Below, piece by piece: positions 12,901 to 25,202 of a DNA stretch of 64,000 bases. The notes under the pieces are model-generated. The model was not told where the DNA came from. It did not search any database and saw only the letters and a list, made by a program, of their open reading frames with translations. This DNA is from Gnetum montanum. Taxonomy: Eukaryota; Streptophyta; Gnetopsida; Gnetales; Gnetaceae. The stretch is taken from the NCBI GenBank assembly GCA_015680685.1, contig MNCI01033568.1, positions 81,668-145,667 of the forward strand. Reading direction: 5' to 3'. Each line of letters starts with the position of its first letter. The stretch's first letter is position 1. Made by a program: the position numbers and the translations under genes.

Positions 12901-13439
12901 ACTCTCCATAGGTTTGATATATTTTGCACTTTAGTCTTTGTTTTAAGTCATAATTTTGTGTATGGGTTACTAATTGGCTATATGATGTTGCATTTCAAGC
13001 CTTAAGAAACATTAGCAACCCCAGTAGTGAGGGTGGGAATGACCCACCTCTTCCTCCTTCGAATGCCACTCAGTAGCCTCCTTCAATTTAGCTTATTTGT
13101 TGTTTTGTTTTCCTCTTAATTTTGATGGCTATGGTTAGCCAAAACTATGTTATGGATGGTTATTCTTTGGCATCATTGCTACACATTATGGTTATGGCTA
13201 TATGTTATGGACATTTTAATTTTAAATTTGGATATTTGGTTTTATTTCTTGGCTATATGCATTTATAGTAGTAACTGTTGTAAACTTTAAAAATATCTAT
13301 GTTGATGTTTATTGGTTATAAAATCAAATGGCTAATCAATGTGATAATAGGCTAAGAACAGATTAATAAAAGAGATGTTTGCTAGTTTTAGACCATTTCA
13401 GGCACATGTTATATAGTTTCACTTATGGCTACATTGCCA

Positions 13440-13585
13440 ATTTAATGTCTTAGCAGATGATAATGCTAATTTAATGTCATAGCAAACCATAGCACCAGTT
13501 TTAGCCCATAGCATGCCATGGTGCTACTTTTATGTCCTAGTAGATGAGGTGCTAATTTTATGTCTTAGCAGACAATGGCTAAAAC
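13440..13585. repeat. ~29-bp minisatellite, right edge of the block
   Basis: About five consecutive diverged units follow the pattern 'atagcannccatggtgctantttta' then 'gtc'. They recall the motif at 3985-4075. The rest of 13.09-13.74 kb has no gene that I can see. Confidence 0.6.
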
Positions 13586-13759
13586 AAATGCTTTTTAATG
13601 TTTAAAACATAAGCAAAAATAAACAAAGGTTGTAACAAATAGGTAACAATGAAAATAAATGTATGACTACATGCATAGGCTATGTGCATAAGAAATAAAG
13701 ATATAATAAATTATAAAAGAGAAAATAAGGCTATTGAGCTATTGCTACATCTAGTCATA

Positions 13760-14400
13760 GAGGTATAGGGAGGTTAAGGTAAATTTCACTTGTGTAGATT
13801 TTTTCTAATCTCTGGAAGATTAGGGAGTGAGTAAGGCCTACTTTGCAAAAACTTGTATTCACCATACCCTTCACTTAAAATGTTAAAAGGGAGTTCATCC
13901 CATAAAATATTGCATTTGTTCTCATTGTCATTATTGGTCATCTTGGGTTTTTTCTTTTCATAGCTAGGAGCTTCTTCTTGAAGCTCCATTGCAGATCCCT
14001 ATTCTATGCTCACATTGTTGATAACTAGGGGAGCTACATTGTCACCATGAATGAAAATTTCACCTTCCTCATAAGGAAGCTAAATTTCTTGATGGATGGA
14101 TGAGGAGACAGCTCATAATTAAGCCAACCAAGGTCTTCCTAGGATTAGGTTGAACTCTAGTATCTCTTCCACTACCATGAAGTTTACAATTATAGGAAAT
14201 TATTCTCCAACTACAAAATCCAAGGAGATAGACCCCTTGATAACAACTCTTGATCCATTGAATGACTTAATATTTGTGATGGTTGTAGGTTATACTTGCT
14301 TAGTTAGGCCTAAGCATTCAATGATAGTGCATGGGATGACATTGGTTGCTACTCCATCATCAACATGCATCTAATGTATTTTAAATTTTCCTATGTGTAT
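13760..14400 (-). pseudogene. Gy1 aspartic protease (retropepsin) remnant
   Basis: Retropepsin cleaves the retrotransposon polyprotein. The minus-strand translation from about 14375 reads 'DDGVATNVIPCTIIECLGL', matching the plant retropepsin pattern D-(S/G)-G-A-..-N-(V/L)-(I/M)-P. It then reads 'VVIKGSISLDFVVGE' and the family hallmark 'FNLILGRPWLNYE' near 14140. The catalytic D(T/S)G is altered to DDG. Several stops are present, and the frame continues in pieces to about 13760. It sits directly downstream of gag, as in an uninterrupted gag-pro. Confidence 0.78.
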
Positions 14401-15300
14401 GGTTATGAATAAAGGAGTTGTAGTTACCTCACCATTCTAGGGATTAATCGAAATTTTGCTATCATGAAACATTAATGGTATTAATTTCCCTCCCCTAGTA
14501 AGGTAGGAATCATCACTACATGGATGACTTCCTCGTTAGCAGGAATATCCTCACTAATGGGTATGAAGGTTAACATTTTAACTAGCACCTCATGATGTGT
14601 GGAGGAAGTTATGATCAGGTCATATAAGATTAAAGTTGCATTTTTCTACTTCAATGATTGCTTGATTGGTCCATTATACTAAGGAAGGTTTTGTCATTGG
14701 TCATGGGATTGTCACCTTGATTGTGCTTTACTTCCTCCATGCACCCTAAAATGTGAACTTCAACTTTAGGCTATGGATGTTGTGGCTCACTTTGGTTGTT
14801 TTGGCTATGAGCCTTAGTGTCCTCTTGTGGCCTATTTGTTGAAGAAGATGGGATAGAGGAGGTCATAGGTATAGCCAAAATGGAAGTGGGCTTTAGTGTG
14901 CCCACTTATTTTTGTACCTCTATATGGTTGTCTCCTTTGTTGTCAAGCTTTTGTTTATGCTTATTACCTTGTTTGGCTGTATCCCTTTGGTTGTTAGCCA
15001 TTGGTTGTAGGAAAGAGGCAATAGCATTGGCCACCATAGGGGATTTTTGGGTAGTTGGTTGGGCTACAACTGCTTAGGTTGTATTGGGTTGAGAAACTTT
15101 GATGACAAAAGGCTCTCTTGGAGGCATTCATAATGGTACTCTTACAATGAAGGGAGATCTTGAGCTATGGGAAGATGAAGAAGCTCTTTCATTATAGAGG
15201 AGTACTTGGATCATGAATGGTTCTCTAGTAGGTCTCTAGTTGTCATTGATGTTGAATGCCAAGATAACATAGGGGTTATCATTAGCATTCAAAGTATCTT
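14400..15300 (-). pseudogene. Gy1 gag-pro linker
   Basis: A largely open minus-strand frame of polar, proline- and asparagine-rich residues runs here, with text such as 'QPTTQKSPMVANAIASFLQP' and 'QGNKHKQKLDNKGDNH'. It joins gag to protease without a recognised domain, and scattered stops are present. This matches the long disordered linker of Tat-type gag-pro proteins. Confidence 0.55.
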
Positions 15301-17395
15301 TGTAGATCTACATCAACTAGTTTGGTAGTTGAACTAGGTTAGAAGCATCTTATACTAATTTCTCCCTATCTATCATCCTTTACAGCTCATCCTTAAGCAT
15401 AAGACAAAATTTTGTATCATGACTAGGCAGTTGATGATAATGGTAGAAGGGGTCTAGCATAAAGTACTTAGGTAACTAAGGATCATCCTTCATTGCTCAA
15501 GTGGGATTCTTGGCTATTTCACATAGTTGTTCATGTTTCTTTCAAGAAGCTTCAATCATTTGTTTATTTTGTATGCATCTGCTCCTTAATAGTCGATCTA
15601 GCAACTTGGATGGTCTTAATGGCAATGTAGTATATTTAGACCTATCCTTCCTTTCAAAGTTAGGTCTATTAGCTATTGATGCATTGGCACTGGAAGTTGA
15701 ATATTGATTATTATGGTCATTAGTGGGGGCCTTGGGTGGGTTGACCTTCAGCCCTTGGTTTGAGGTCTTGGCTTCTCTGGTTAAAGTTGCTATAGTAGTG
15801 TTTCTTTGTTTACTCATTTTCTTGTCTCTTAAAATGTGTTGGTTTTTATATGATATATAGGTCAAATCATGGTTGGCCTCTATGGCATCCTCTATGTTTT
15901 TAGTTTATGAGAACATTTGGTTTAGATACCATGGATCAAGGTAGTAGAGTTTAGACTTGATGAAGTTATTAACTACTCCCTTGAATATGGCTAACAAGTA
16001 GGCTTCAACTATGGGCTCTGGTATTTCATTTAGTAGTCAATTCCATCATTTAATAAATTTTTGTACAGGTCATAAGGGCCCTTTCTTGACCTTCATGAGT
16101 TGGTCAAGTGTTGTTTTAGGCTTTAAGTTATATTTGAAGTGGTTGACAAACTAGGCTACTAAGTCTTCTAGAGAAGATATAGATCCCCTAGGCAATGTGC
16201 AATACCAATCAAGTGCTTTTCTAGTTAAAGACATATGGAAAATCGTCATGATGGTATGAGGCCATCGCTATAAGAGTAAACATTCTAATAAAAAGGTACT
16301 AAGGTGAGCATTAGGATCACCTTCTCTATTATATTTTCTCAATTGTGAAATGGGGACACCAGGAGGAAGTGTCAAGGGTGGGACTATAGGACTTATAGGA
16401 TCATCCTAATAGAAGTCCATAATCTTGATAGTTTATGTCATAGGTCTTGGATCATTTGGAAGGATCGATCCAAGCCTTGTGGTGGCCCCATATTTTGATA
16501 GGTTTCTATGTAAGATTATGGCATTTGTTGTGAAGCTTGTGGCCTCATTATTGGTTGCATGACAAAAGGAAAAGGTTGTGCTATGGTTGCGGCTTATGGG
16601 CCAAATAGAGAAAAAAATGTTTGTGTTGGCACTTAAGGCATAAATGGGACAAATGTGATGTGTGACCTTGTGTTGCTGGGAGTCTCATGGTGGACCCCTT
16701 GTAAGTAGTTAAAGGATTTGTAGTGGTAAAAGCCATTGTTGATGGTTTTGTATATTGTGGTTGTGTTGCAAATGACATTGATGTGTTATAGTTTGTTGTT
16801 TGTGGCATTGACTGAGTGTGATGTGTAGCTACAATTGGTGTAGGATCTACTATAGTAAGATGCAAGGGACTAAAATATGGGGGCACCATGCCCATGGAGA
16901 AAATGAAGGAATTAGGAAAAGGTTTTATGACATTGGGGAATGTTTGTTGGAATAGTCCTCTAAGGATGTTTTTAGGCTTAGATTTTTTCCTAAATGCATC
17001 CTCTTCTTCCTATTTTTCCCCGAAGGTAGGCTTGTCATCTTCCTCCTCTATAGCAATCAATTGGACTAGGAAACAAGAATAAATTTTGTTAAGGAAAATT
17101 TCTTCATACAGGGAAGGTATGTACTCTTTTCCACCCTTATGTATGAGCTCAAACTCCCTTTTGGCCTTGGCTTTAGTTCATGGGATTAACATGCCTACAT
17201 GTATTTTGTCACAAATGAAGTTATAATGATCTTCATTTATGGCTAGAAAATCAAGACTCTCCCCTCTGACTCTCAAAGATTGCCTACACTCAATGACTGT
17301 AGGGTCTTTGGGATCATACACCCTCATGACTTGTTGGTTATGATCTTTGCCAGTGAAGGTGAAGGAAAATTTGGTGGATTTTCGAAAAAGCATGG
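15300..17395 (-). pseudogene. Gy1 gag (capsid) remnant
   Basis: Gag forms the virus-like particle that packages element RNA. From the N-terminus (about 17393) the frame reads 'FTFTGKDHNQQVMRVYDPKD' and then a Pro/Thr/Gln-rich stretch at 16895-16581. At about 16400-15900 comes the retrotransposon_gag (PF03732-like) core, with 'ALDWYCTLPRGSISSLEDLV' followed by 'FKYNLKP', and then a basic polar tail to about 15540. The 'LPRGSI.S...L' signature is typical of plant gypsy gag. Stops and frameshifts split the frame into at least four pieces. Confidence 0.8.
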
Positions 17396-17572
17396 TACAA
17401 TGTGGAGAATTGCTTAATTATAGGCTAAAAATGTTAAGATAGGAGAAAATTCCAATGAATAGAATTCAAAAACTCTTAGAGAAAATGAAAATGGAAAAAA
17501 ATTAATATACTTACTATAATTAGTAAGTTGGGGATGAGAGGTGTTTGCCCCTTTAATAGAAATAGAATATTG

Positions 17573-18440
17573 GCAATGTTGGCTTCAAACTACACCTAAG
17601 TTGGCCTCCCAAGTGCCTCTACGCTAGGTATGGCAAGGGTGAAAGAAGCGAGGGTGAGAAAACGAAAATCTCAAACCTTCTTATTCCAATGTTAGAAAGA
17701 GTGGGGGGAGGGCAGGGAGTTTGAAAACAAAAATGAAAACTTGGAAATTTCCAAAGATGGTTTTGGTAGGTTACTAACTTTCACAAAAAAGGAGGGGAAA
17801 GTGGGCTTGATTAGTATGGGAAAAAATGTTGGTTTAGTGACAAATATTATGGCATAAAAATTAAATATTTATCAAGGCTTCCAAGCTAGCTTTGGTCTAG
17901 GAATTTGCTATAGATGTTGTGAAATTCCAAGACCCAAACCACCTATAGCTTCCATGCTAAGGTTTCTACCACAAGGGGAGGGTAAAGACAGCATTGGAGT
18001 CCTTCAGATTTTTGGCTAGAAAATGGCTTTTAACTTGAAAGAAAAGCAAATATGATTATAAAATTGGCTTCAAACCCCACCCAAGTTGGCCTCCCAAGTG
18101 CCTCTACACTAGGTATGGTAGAGGAGGAAAGGAAGGGAGGTGCAATGATGAGAATCTTAGACCTCCTACCTCAACATTGATTGGGGGGGGGGGGGGGGGG
18201 GGGGGGGGGNAATAAAGTTTTGGCAATAAAAAGAATGGGAAAAAGAGATATTAATGCTAGATTTGGGCTTTAAAATTCACAGTAAGTGTTGTGAAAGCCC
18301 AAAGCCCAACCACTTGCAACTTCCATGCTACAGTTTTGGTCACAAAGGGGGAAAGACCAACATTGATTTTTCAATGGTTTTGGCTATAAAAAATGAAGGA
18401 AAAGCTTACAAATGGTTATGAAAATAATAGATCTAGCTAT
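17573..18440. repeat. ~485-bp tandem duplication in the Gy1 5' leader
   Basis: Unit 1 (about 17573-18060) and unit 2 (about 18061-18440) both begin 'ttggcttcaaac..cacc', continue with 'aagttggcctcccaagtg' and 'ctaggtatgg', and end with 'cttccatgct' and 'ggctataaaa'-like text. The second unit contains the poly-G run. The repeat lies between PBS and gag, in the untranslated leader. Confidence 0.75.
18183..18210. other. 27-base poly-G run ending in one N
   Basis: A run of 27 G residues is followed by a single unresolved base. In unit 1 of the same tandem duplication the matching place has only a short G tract ('gtggggggaggg', about 17701). The run may be expanded or collapsed by sequencing, and it marks an assembly uncertainty. 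Confidence 0.9.
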
Positions 18441-18454
18441 AGAATTTAGACAAA

Positions 18455-18474
18455 GGCCCTCCTTCTAGTGCCAA
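18455..18474 (-). promoter_or_regulatory. Gy1 primer-binding site
   Basis: The minus strand reads TTGGCACTAGAAGGAGGGCC, close to the TGGCGCTAGAAGGAGGG-type PBS known from Tat-lineage gypsy elements; the lineage link is from memory. It lies just inside the 5' LTR in minus orientation, where first-strand synthesis would be primed by a host tRNA. The CG-to-CA change fits deamination of a methylated CpG. Confidence 0.7.
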
Positions 18475-18479
18475 GAAAA

Positions 18480-19947
18480 AATATTATGATCAAAAAGCTC
18501 AATTGCTAGAATGAGAAAACCAAGGATTCTCAGTGCAAGTAGTTCCCCAAACTCGAATCCCTAGGGCTTTTAAGATAAAAATGGAATTTAGAGCATCCTA
18601 GCTAGTTTGGTAGATCAACTAGGGACATAGGAGATGCAAAACATGAAAATCTGAATAGATTTGAATAATGCACAAATTATAACTTTAATTTTCTTGAACA
18701 AAAAATTCAAAACTTAAAACTTTATTAAGAAAAAAATAAAGAATAAGTTAGAGAAATGTGTACAACTAGTTCTTGGATGAGCAAAAAACAGGAGGTTCAC
18801 TTACACAAGATTTCAAAGCTTGTTGAAGTTGATGTGATGTGCTCCATGATCTAGGTGGTAAGCCATTCTTGATGCTATCAATCCTTCCTTCACTGTTGTG
18901 ACCTTTGATCTACAAGTTGGGTCACTCAAGGCTATAATGCTTTCACACTAGGGTTCAAGAGAATGTAATTATGGGAACTTGTAAGAGCTCTTGAGTGCTT
19001 GAAAATGCCCCACGTGAAAATGGATGAACTTTGGTGATAATTTTCTTGTTAAAAAATGCTCCACTTTTCCCAAAATGATAAACCAAAATTTCTTGTATGC
19101 CCCAAAAAATTGTTGAACCTATAAATGGTATTTGAGGATAGCTTTTATAGGGTCTTTGGGCCATGAATGAAGCTACAAATTGGCTATGATTTTGCTACAA
19201 ATTAGCTTTGAATTAGCTACAAACTAAGCTTACAAATGGCTATAATTTTGCTACAAATTTAGGTGAGATGGATGCCCAAATTTGGGGGGTTAATATACAT
19301 AGTAAGTGCTTTCCCCCATGATCATTCTATTTAATATAAATAGTAAACAAGGAACACCTTCCATGTTGGAGATGAATTTTCCACAGTGAGCTCTCCACCA
19401 TGCTTGTTGAAGTGGCTAGTCAATTTTGAAGTGCATGAATTAATGAATTTTGCTTCTTGTGGCTTCCATGCTCAAGGATTGAATTTTTCATGCTAGTGGA
19501 GAAACTTTCTAGGCTAGGAAAAAAGTTTTCAAGATGGGGGGAGGTAGGGGGAACTTTCTAGGCTAGGGGGAAAGTTTCCAAATTGGGGGGAAGCTTTCAC
19601 ATTGGAGGAAAACTTTCCAAGCTAAGGTGAAAAAGTTTTCAAGCTAGGGAAATGTTTGCAAATTATTTATTTGGTCTCCACATTGAAAGGGAAAACTTCT
19701 CCAAGCTCCCCACCCTTCCATGTTAGCAGTAGGTGAGATCTACCTCCTATATGTGTTTCTAGCATATAAAAATGCATACCCACATAAAACCCATCAAATT
19801 ACATTTTTGGCATTCCAAAAGGTCCCAAAAGCCAAAATATAAATACTAGGTGATCTTTTTCACTTGGAAAATGAGGCTTTAACCACTTATGAGGCATTTT
19901 CAATCCAAAAATTATAAAGTATGTGAAATTGCCCATTGTGAATTACA
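18480..19947 (-). repeat. 5' LTR of Gy1
   Basis: The inner edge is set by the PBS and the outer edge by the end of similarity with the left LTR ('attgcccattgtgaatta', then 'ca' at 19947). The 19.50-19.67 kb part contains several 'aagtttccaagctaggg' variants, echoing the motif of the 4.6-7.6 kb array. The length is about 1.47 kb. No coding sequence is present; short frames here are chance. Confidence 0.65.
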
Positions 19948-20149
19948 ATTTTCACATTTACAATGAAATTTTTCTTCGAGTTTCATGGGGTGAAAGCTAC
20001 ATGATGAAGATTGATTATAACCTACAAAATTTTGTGATGTTTCAAAAACTCTTCTAATGACATGAAGACAACAAAGAAGATAAAATAGCTCTTCCTTTGG
20101 ATGCATGTGATTGTTAAGATGATTATTGTGCTTATTTTATGGTAGTTGC

Positions 20150-22930
20150 AACTTCTAATATAAGATGAAAGGTGTTCAACAATGCCTTCATCTTCTCCTT
20201 CGTACTCTAAGGATCATTCACAATCCATGTTGCTTCATCAATGTGGATTGGAATGGGAATATCCCATAGATAGGACATTGTAGGAAATAACTCCTTCACA
20301 TTAATGAACAAAGTAGTGAACTGTTTGCATTGAATGTTAAACGCCTTGAGTGCATTCTATAGCTCTTGTTAGTCATTTATCCTCTTGGCCAAGTTCTCAT
20401 TAGCTGATCTTTGATTATTTCACTTTGTCTTGAGAACCTTGAGTTCCACATTTGCAATCTTAAGCTTTTGCTTAGTCTCCTTATGATACTTGAACTCTAC
20501 CTTATACAATTAGTATGAGCTGGCCACTTTTTTTCTCAATTTAGACTATGGCCTTCTAGCAGTCAGCATTACTAGATTTACATTACAGAAATTGACAACC
20601 TCAATGTATTTGGTCATCTCCTTGATCTACAGCTCTTTCATGTGAATCTTGACCTTATTATAGTCATTCAACCCATCAAAGATAGGTTGTCAAACATTGC
20701 CTCCTTCCTTGAGTTACTGGATGACCTCAATAACTTTTGCCATTATCATTTGGATATGCTTCCCCTTAATTTCCTTATACAATCCCACCTAGTCCATGTA
20801 GTGATTTTTCATCCTTTCGAACTTCAAGGCATTATTTTTCTAGGTGGCAATCTTGATTGTAGGCTTTTGGTATAAGGCATAGACTTCATCCATGGAGAGG
20901 TTTCTACCTTTTGCTATTAATCTCCTTAATTCTATGTTCATCCTAGCTAGTTTCTCCTACTATTGATGGATAAATTTTGACATGTGCTACTTCTGCTCAT
21001 CAACATTTCGTACACGATGATTTTCTATAGTCAAGATCTCATTCTCCTAAAAAGTCTAGATCAAGTCCTTTTGGATGTTTTACATCATGGCATTGGCTAA
21101 GGACTAGTCAAAAACTATCATCTCCTTGACTTTATTAAACTTTTTGAGTTTGTCTTGAAGCTATTTAAAAGCTTCATCTTGTGTGATTACTTGGTTGAGA
21201 ACTACAAGATTAGCAAAATGGGCTCTCAATTCAACAACCTCCATAGCCAAGCATTGGTTCTCAGCTCAAGCTATTTCAAGTTTCCCCTCCATGATAATGC
21301 ATTTTTCCCTTGCTTCAAGAAACTCTAATTAGGTTGTAGTGATGGTATTTGGAATCTCAAAGACATCCAGTATTGGTTTCCTAATTCTCACTAGTTGGTC
21401 CAACAATTCCTTATGTTGGGCTATGCTCAAGCTGTCATTGAAAGTTCTTGCAAACATCTACACATATTTGAATGTAGAAACATCTAGTACAAACACTGCA
21501 ATTGCATTAAGTGCTTCAACCACTTTTTCATAAATGCTTCAGCTACCATCTCCTACCCAATGTGCTACATCACTAAGATAATTGCCCTCTCACCCTCCTT
21601 CAAACACACCAAAAAGGAAGCAGCATAGCTAGAGATGTTTTGAAATTACTATTTTTGCAAGAGGGTCTTTGTTACCTCTCAGGTGCTTAGATTTTACCTT
21701 GTAGGAACCTAGATTCATTAGGCTGAGAAAATTAGCATACCACCTTCCATTTAACTTATTATTTAGGCCACTTCATTAAGGTGGCTCATTACTATTTGGT
21801 ACATAGATGGATCATCATCACTCGTTGTTACTTGCTACTATTGCTATTGTAAGAGCTACTCTCAGAGTTCATGCATAGGTTCAATGGTAGCATGGGTCTC
21901 CTACATTATCTCATGAGTGGGTGGTGGAGGTGTTGGTTACTACTTCTCTTCTTAGATCGCCTTCATAGGCAACTTGTCCTTCATCATTTTTGTCAAAGAG
22001 CTAGTTAAAGCATGTTGAATGACATTGCTTATATAGCAAGCTATGCCTCTCCTTTTGCACAATTTTTTGATGAGGCATAGAAAGGGAAATACCTTCCTTC
22101 AATATTCGTTCTCCTTAAAGCACTTTTCTATCTCAAGATATATCAATTATGAAAGCTTGACTAGGAATCTATTGTTTAGAGAAGCACACACACGAGCGGA
22201 GAAAGCTGTGACTTTGCTTGGCATCATCGTTGGATTAAGGTAAAACATTGTAATATTGAAGTATGCATGTTCCACCATAGTGAATGCACCAAACTTCTTA
22301 TGATCCACTTTATAACACCATTGCATCCATTCTTTCTTAACATTAGGATCTACCTACATCAAAATTTTTTCAAGATTGGCACTAGCTTCTAGTAAGCCAA
22401 GAACCTTAAAAATTACTTTCACTAAGTAGGACATAAAAATGTCCTTGATTTTAATCATTTAGCTAGCCTACCTATTATTCTAGAAGAGGTAGTTTTCTCC
22501 CATTTACCACTCCTTACTAGAAGTGATGATGGGCCACATGGGAGTGTGTTGCAATTAGATCTTGAAATTTGAAGGAGCAAACTCCAAGAAGGATCCAAAG
22601 TTTAGCTCTTAGAGCATAGATTTCTAAACCACTTTGAATTTGATTTGCCTGAGATAGGAATCTATCAAGATAACCTTAAGGATTAATCTTGGTCATGGTG
22701 CCTCATCTTGATGTGATTGTTTAGTCATAGCTAAATCCATGGGAATTTGTTTGACAGATTGCACTTCAAGCTCCTCCTGAAGAGATCTCATTCCATGGGT
22801 TTCAGTTGCTTACTCCTAGGACTATTCTTGGCTTCTTTCAATTCTTGGGTGCTTGTTCCTTGGTTGGAATGGTCCTCCCTCCTACATGTTCTTTCCTTTG
22901 GGTGCCATCTATGGTCACAAAAAAACTAAT
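20150..22930 (-). pseudogene. Long decayed ORF of unknown family with C-terminal coiled coil
   Basis: The minus strand starts at an ATG near 22902 with 'MAPKGKN' and then a stop. Between about 22680 and 21930 one frame stays largely readable despite isolated stops. It contains 'NVKKEWMQWCYKVDHKKFGA', 'VEHAYFNITMFYLNPTMM' and 'KVTAFSARVCASLNNRFL'. From about 21600 to 20150 the translation becomes highly charged and helical, with long K/E/L-rich stretches such as 'LRKKVASSY' and 'VEFKYHKETKQKLKIANVEL', consistent with a coiled coil. The central block faintly recalls the plant transposon/PMD-like proteins carried as extra ORFs by some retroelements, but this is only an impression. It lies just outside the Gy1 5' LTR and near the Gy2 3' end. 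Confidence 0.5.
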
Positions 22931-24900
22931 GATTAGCATATAGTGTGTAACATATAACCTTTAAGTACCTTATCTTGTTCGGTAGTTGCAGTTAGGCTAA
23001 GTTATAACCATGAAAATTAATTATTTTATTATTATTTTAATGTTATTTGACTTAGAATGTCATTAGAGCTTGACATAAATTGATGACTTAATGTTAGTTT
23101 CTTATTTAAACCTTTGTAAGAGTAAGAAAAATTTCAGAACATTTTCCATAAAAAAAACCTAAGGTTTGTGGCCCCCATGACTAAGAGCTTACCTATGGTA
23201 GTTGCAAGACTAAAGAATAAGATTAATCAGACAAATGGTTTGAAAGTTATGGTGCTTGGAAGGTTCTAGGCTCTAAAAAGTTTAAAAACTCTCCCCTCAT
23301 TTGAGCTCAAATGTAAAAAATTACTAAGGGTTACTATGTATATATAAACTTTTTACCTTGTGTTGATGGGATCCCATTAATGGGGTCTCATCTACATGGT
23401 GGCTTCATATACAAGGTCTCATCAATAGAGCACCTAGAGAAAATTTTTCACTTTTAAAATTTCAAAAACATACAAGGATTCTAAGCATGAAATTGGGGTT
23501 CTTAGAGATCCAAAAAGGCCATGAACATGATGAAAGTCTAGAAGAGGACTTGATGATTCACAAAAATTGGAGTTTTGCATTAGAGAATGAGTTTTTGATG
23601 AAGAAATTCCATTAAGAAGTGCATAGTTAGATGCAACCAATGGAATGCATGAAAGATTTGATTACAAAATCACTTAAGGATAAGGAACTTAACTAGTCCG
23701 ACCAAGAGATATGCAAGTGGTTTCTTCCCATAGTAGGCTCATGCCCTTTTTGCCCTTGCATTTCCTCAATCCAAGGAGTCCATGGGTCCTATGGTTGATT
23801 AATGGTTATGAAAAGTTAAAGACCTAACTTGGAAGAATCTACCTATGAATTTTAACACATTGAACAAGACATGAAAACTAGCAATGAGGCGAATAATGGA
23901 AAGTATGAGTGGATGATGAAAAAAGTGGAATGAAGTTTTATTGCATGATCACATGAAGTCCCGTTTAGATTTTATGGTTAAATAACCCGATAAAGTTAAT
24001 CCTTAGTCCAAATCAAAACCAACCACTTCAAGTAACTTTTCATTGATACTATAAGACCATTCCACCCCTCTTGAGATATTTAAATGCTCCCACAAATCAA
24101 TTACCATTACTTATTGAGAAGGAAAGAGAAGCAGAAAGCAAAGAAGAGCCTTAGTTAAAGGGGATCTTAAAGCATGGTTAACATGTCTTTATAGTACCAT
24201 AAACAATGCTTGTAGCCCATTATTTTGTATAAGGGTTATGCTTTGAATTCCTATCATTTTTTTATGTTTTATGTTTTTATGGATTTTTGGATGGAAACCA
24301 CACCATGCAAAGACTTTAACTTCCTATTATTGGTCAACAATAGAATGGTTAGAAATTCATAAAAACACTAATGCACTCGAGAAAGTAGAAAGGTATAGAG
24401 AGCATCAAGTTCCTTTGAAGTCACATCCTTAGCAATCCATTTAATTTTTCCAAAGTTTGGAAACTACCAAGGTTACAAGTTCATTAAAGTTTCATTAAGG
24501 AAAGGAACCTTATATTTCCAAAACTAATAATACCATAGAGTTTCATGGATGGGTGGATGACATGGACTCACTACCTATTTCATGAAAAAGAAACCATGTC
24601 TTAGTTTTCAATCATCAAAATTCTAAGGTAGAATCTAGACATTAGCAATCAAAAAATATTAAGTACAAACCACCATTAGAAAATAGCTATAACATCACTA
24701 TGTCCTACTGGAAATAAAGGAAATGAAAACAAACATTATAAAATATAACAAAAACACACACCAAATTAAAGTAAAATATAAAAGAAATTGGAAAATAGGT
24801 AAGAAAGATAAAACTTACTAACAATTTTGTAAAAACAAAAAAGCATGTAAAATAAGAAAGTTTGAAACAAAAAAAAGTAGACAAACTGAAGAGGCACTTG
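22931..24900 (-). repeat. Probable 3' LTR / 3' region of gypsy element Gy2
   Basis: No protein domain is visible. Parts resemble the stretch beyond the Gy2 PBS: 'agtggtttcttcccatagtaggctc' then 'tttttgcccttgca' at about 23710 matches 'ggtggattctccccatagaagg' then 'cttcttgccctta' at about 35935. 'gatgggatcccatta' near 23365 may match 'catgagatcccatcaag' near 35655. The position, just after the integrase C-terminus in minus orientation, is right for a 3' LTR. The ends were not located. Confidence 0.4.
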
Positions 24901-24959
24901 TATGATTAATCAACATGGATGGCCATCTCCCCTATGACTAAGTTGAAAGAAGGAGATCT

Positions 24960-25202
24960 GAAATATTAAGTGTGGTTGTTCATTCAAGGAGGTTTTTCTA
25001 GCATTGGCTTGCTTGGGCTCATGGAAAGATTTAATTTATTATGTGTTGACTAGTTGCTTCTTATTTGGGCTCTCAAGTTTGTAGATCAACATGGTCCTAG
25101 AAGGAAAGGTTTCATAAATGATGTAAGGCCCTTACCACAGTGTTTGGAACTCTGTTCATTATGACACATGTATGGGATTCTAATAAAAGACCTTGTCTCC
25201 TA
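24960..25202 (-). pseudogene. Gy2 integrase C-terminal part, separated by Gy3
   Basis: The minus strand reads 'LGDKVFY' then a stop, followed by text corresponding to the 'F.T.W.GPY.I' SH3-like end of gypsy integrase ('FQTLW' then 'GPYIIYE'-like). The upstream half of the same frame is on the other side of the Gy3 insertion at 30994-31040. Removing Gy3 and one copy of its target duplication makes the frame continuous. Confidence 0.7.

Larger units (their letters stand above)
3786..13740. other. Unassigned 10-kb block separating Gy1 protease and RT
   Basis: This block interrupts the gag-pol order of Gy1. From left to right it holds a short minisatellite (about 3985-4075), an array of ~190-bp hairpin-bearing repeats (about 4600-7620), a plus-strand decayed coding region (about 8060-12900), and a related minisatellite (13440-13585). 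Similar ~29-bp repeat motifs ('atgatgctagttt...ccttag' on the left, 'atggtgctactttta...cctag' on the right) sit near both edges, which would fit degenerate LTRs of a nested plus-strand element. I see no RT, integrase or clear target duplication in the block. The alternative is that this is cargo or extra coding sequence belonging to Gy1. Confidence 0.5.
285..19947 (-). mobile_element. Gy1: decayed Ty3/gypsy retrotransposon, Tat-like, with a 10-kb block between protease and RT
   Basis: In minus-strand order the element runs 5' LTR (19.95-18.48 kb), PBS (18.47 kb), a long leader with a duplicated unit, gag (17.4-15.3 kb), protease (14.4-13.8 kb), a 10-kb block, RT (3.4-2.7 kb), RNase H (2.3-1.75 kb), integrase (1.44-0.85 kb) and the remnant 3' LTR. 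The order gag-PR-RT-RH-IN defines Ty3/gypsy. The PBS resembles the GGCGCTAGAAGGAGGG type that I associate with Tat-lineage elements, so the lineage is a moderate-confidence call. All domains carry many stops and frameshifts, and the YVDD catalytic motif of RT is altered, so the copy is dead. The central block either is a nested insertion or is an unusual cargo of the element. Confidence 0.7.
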
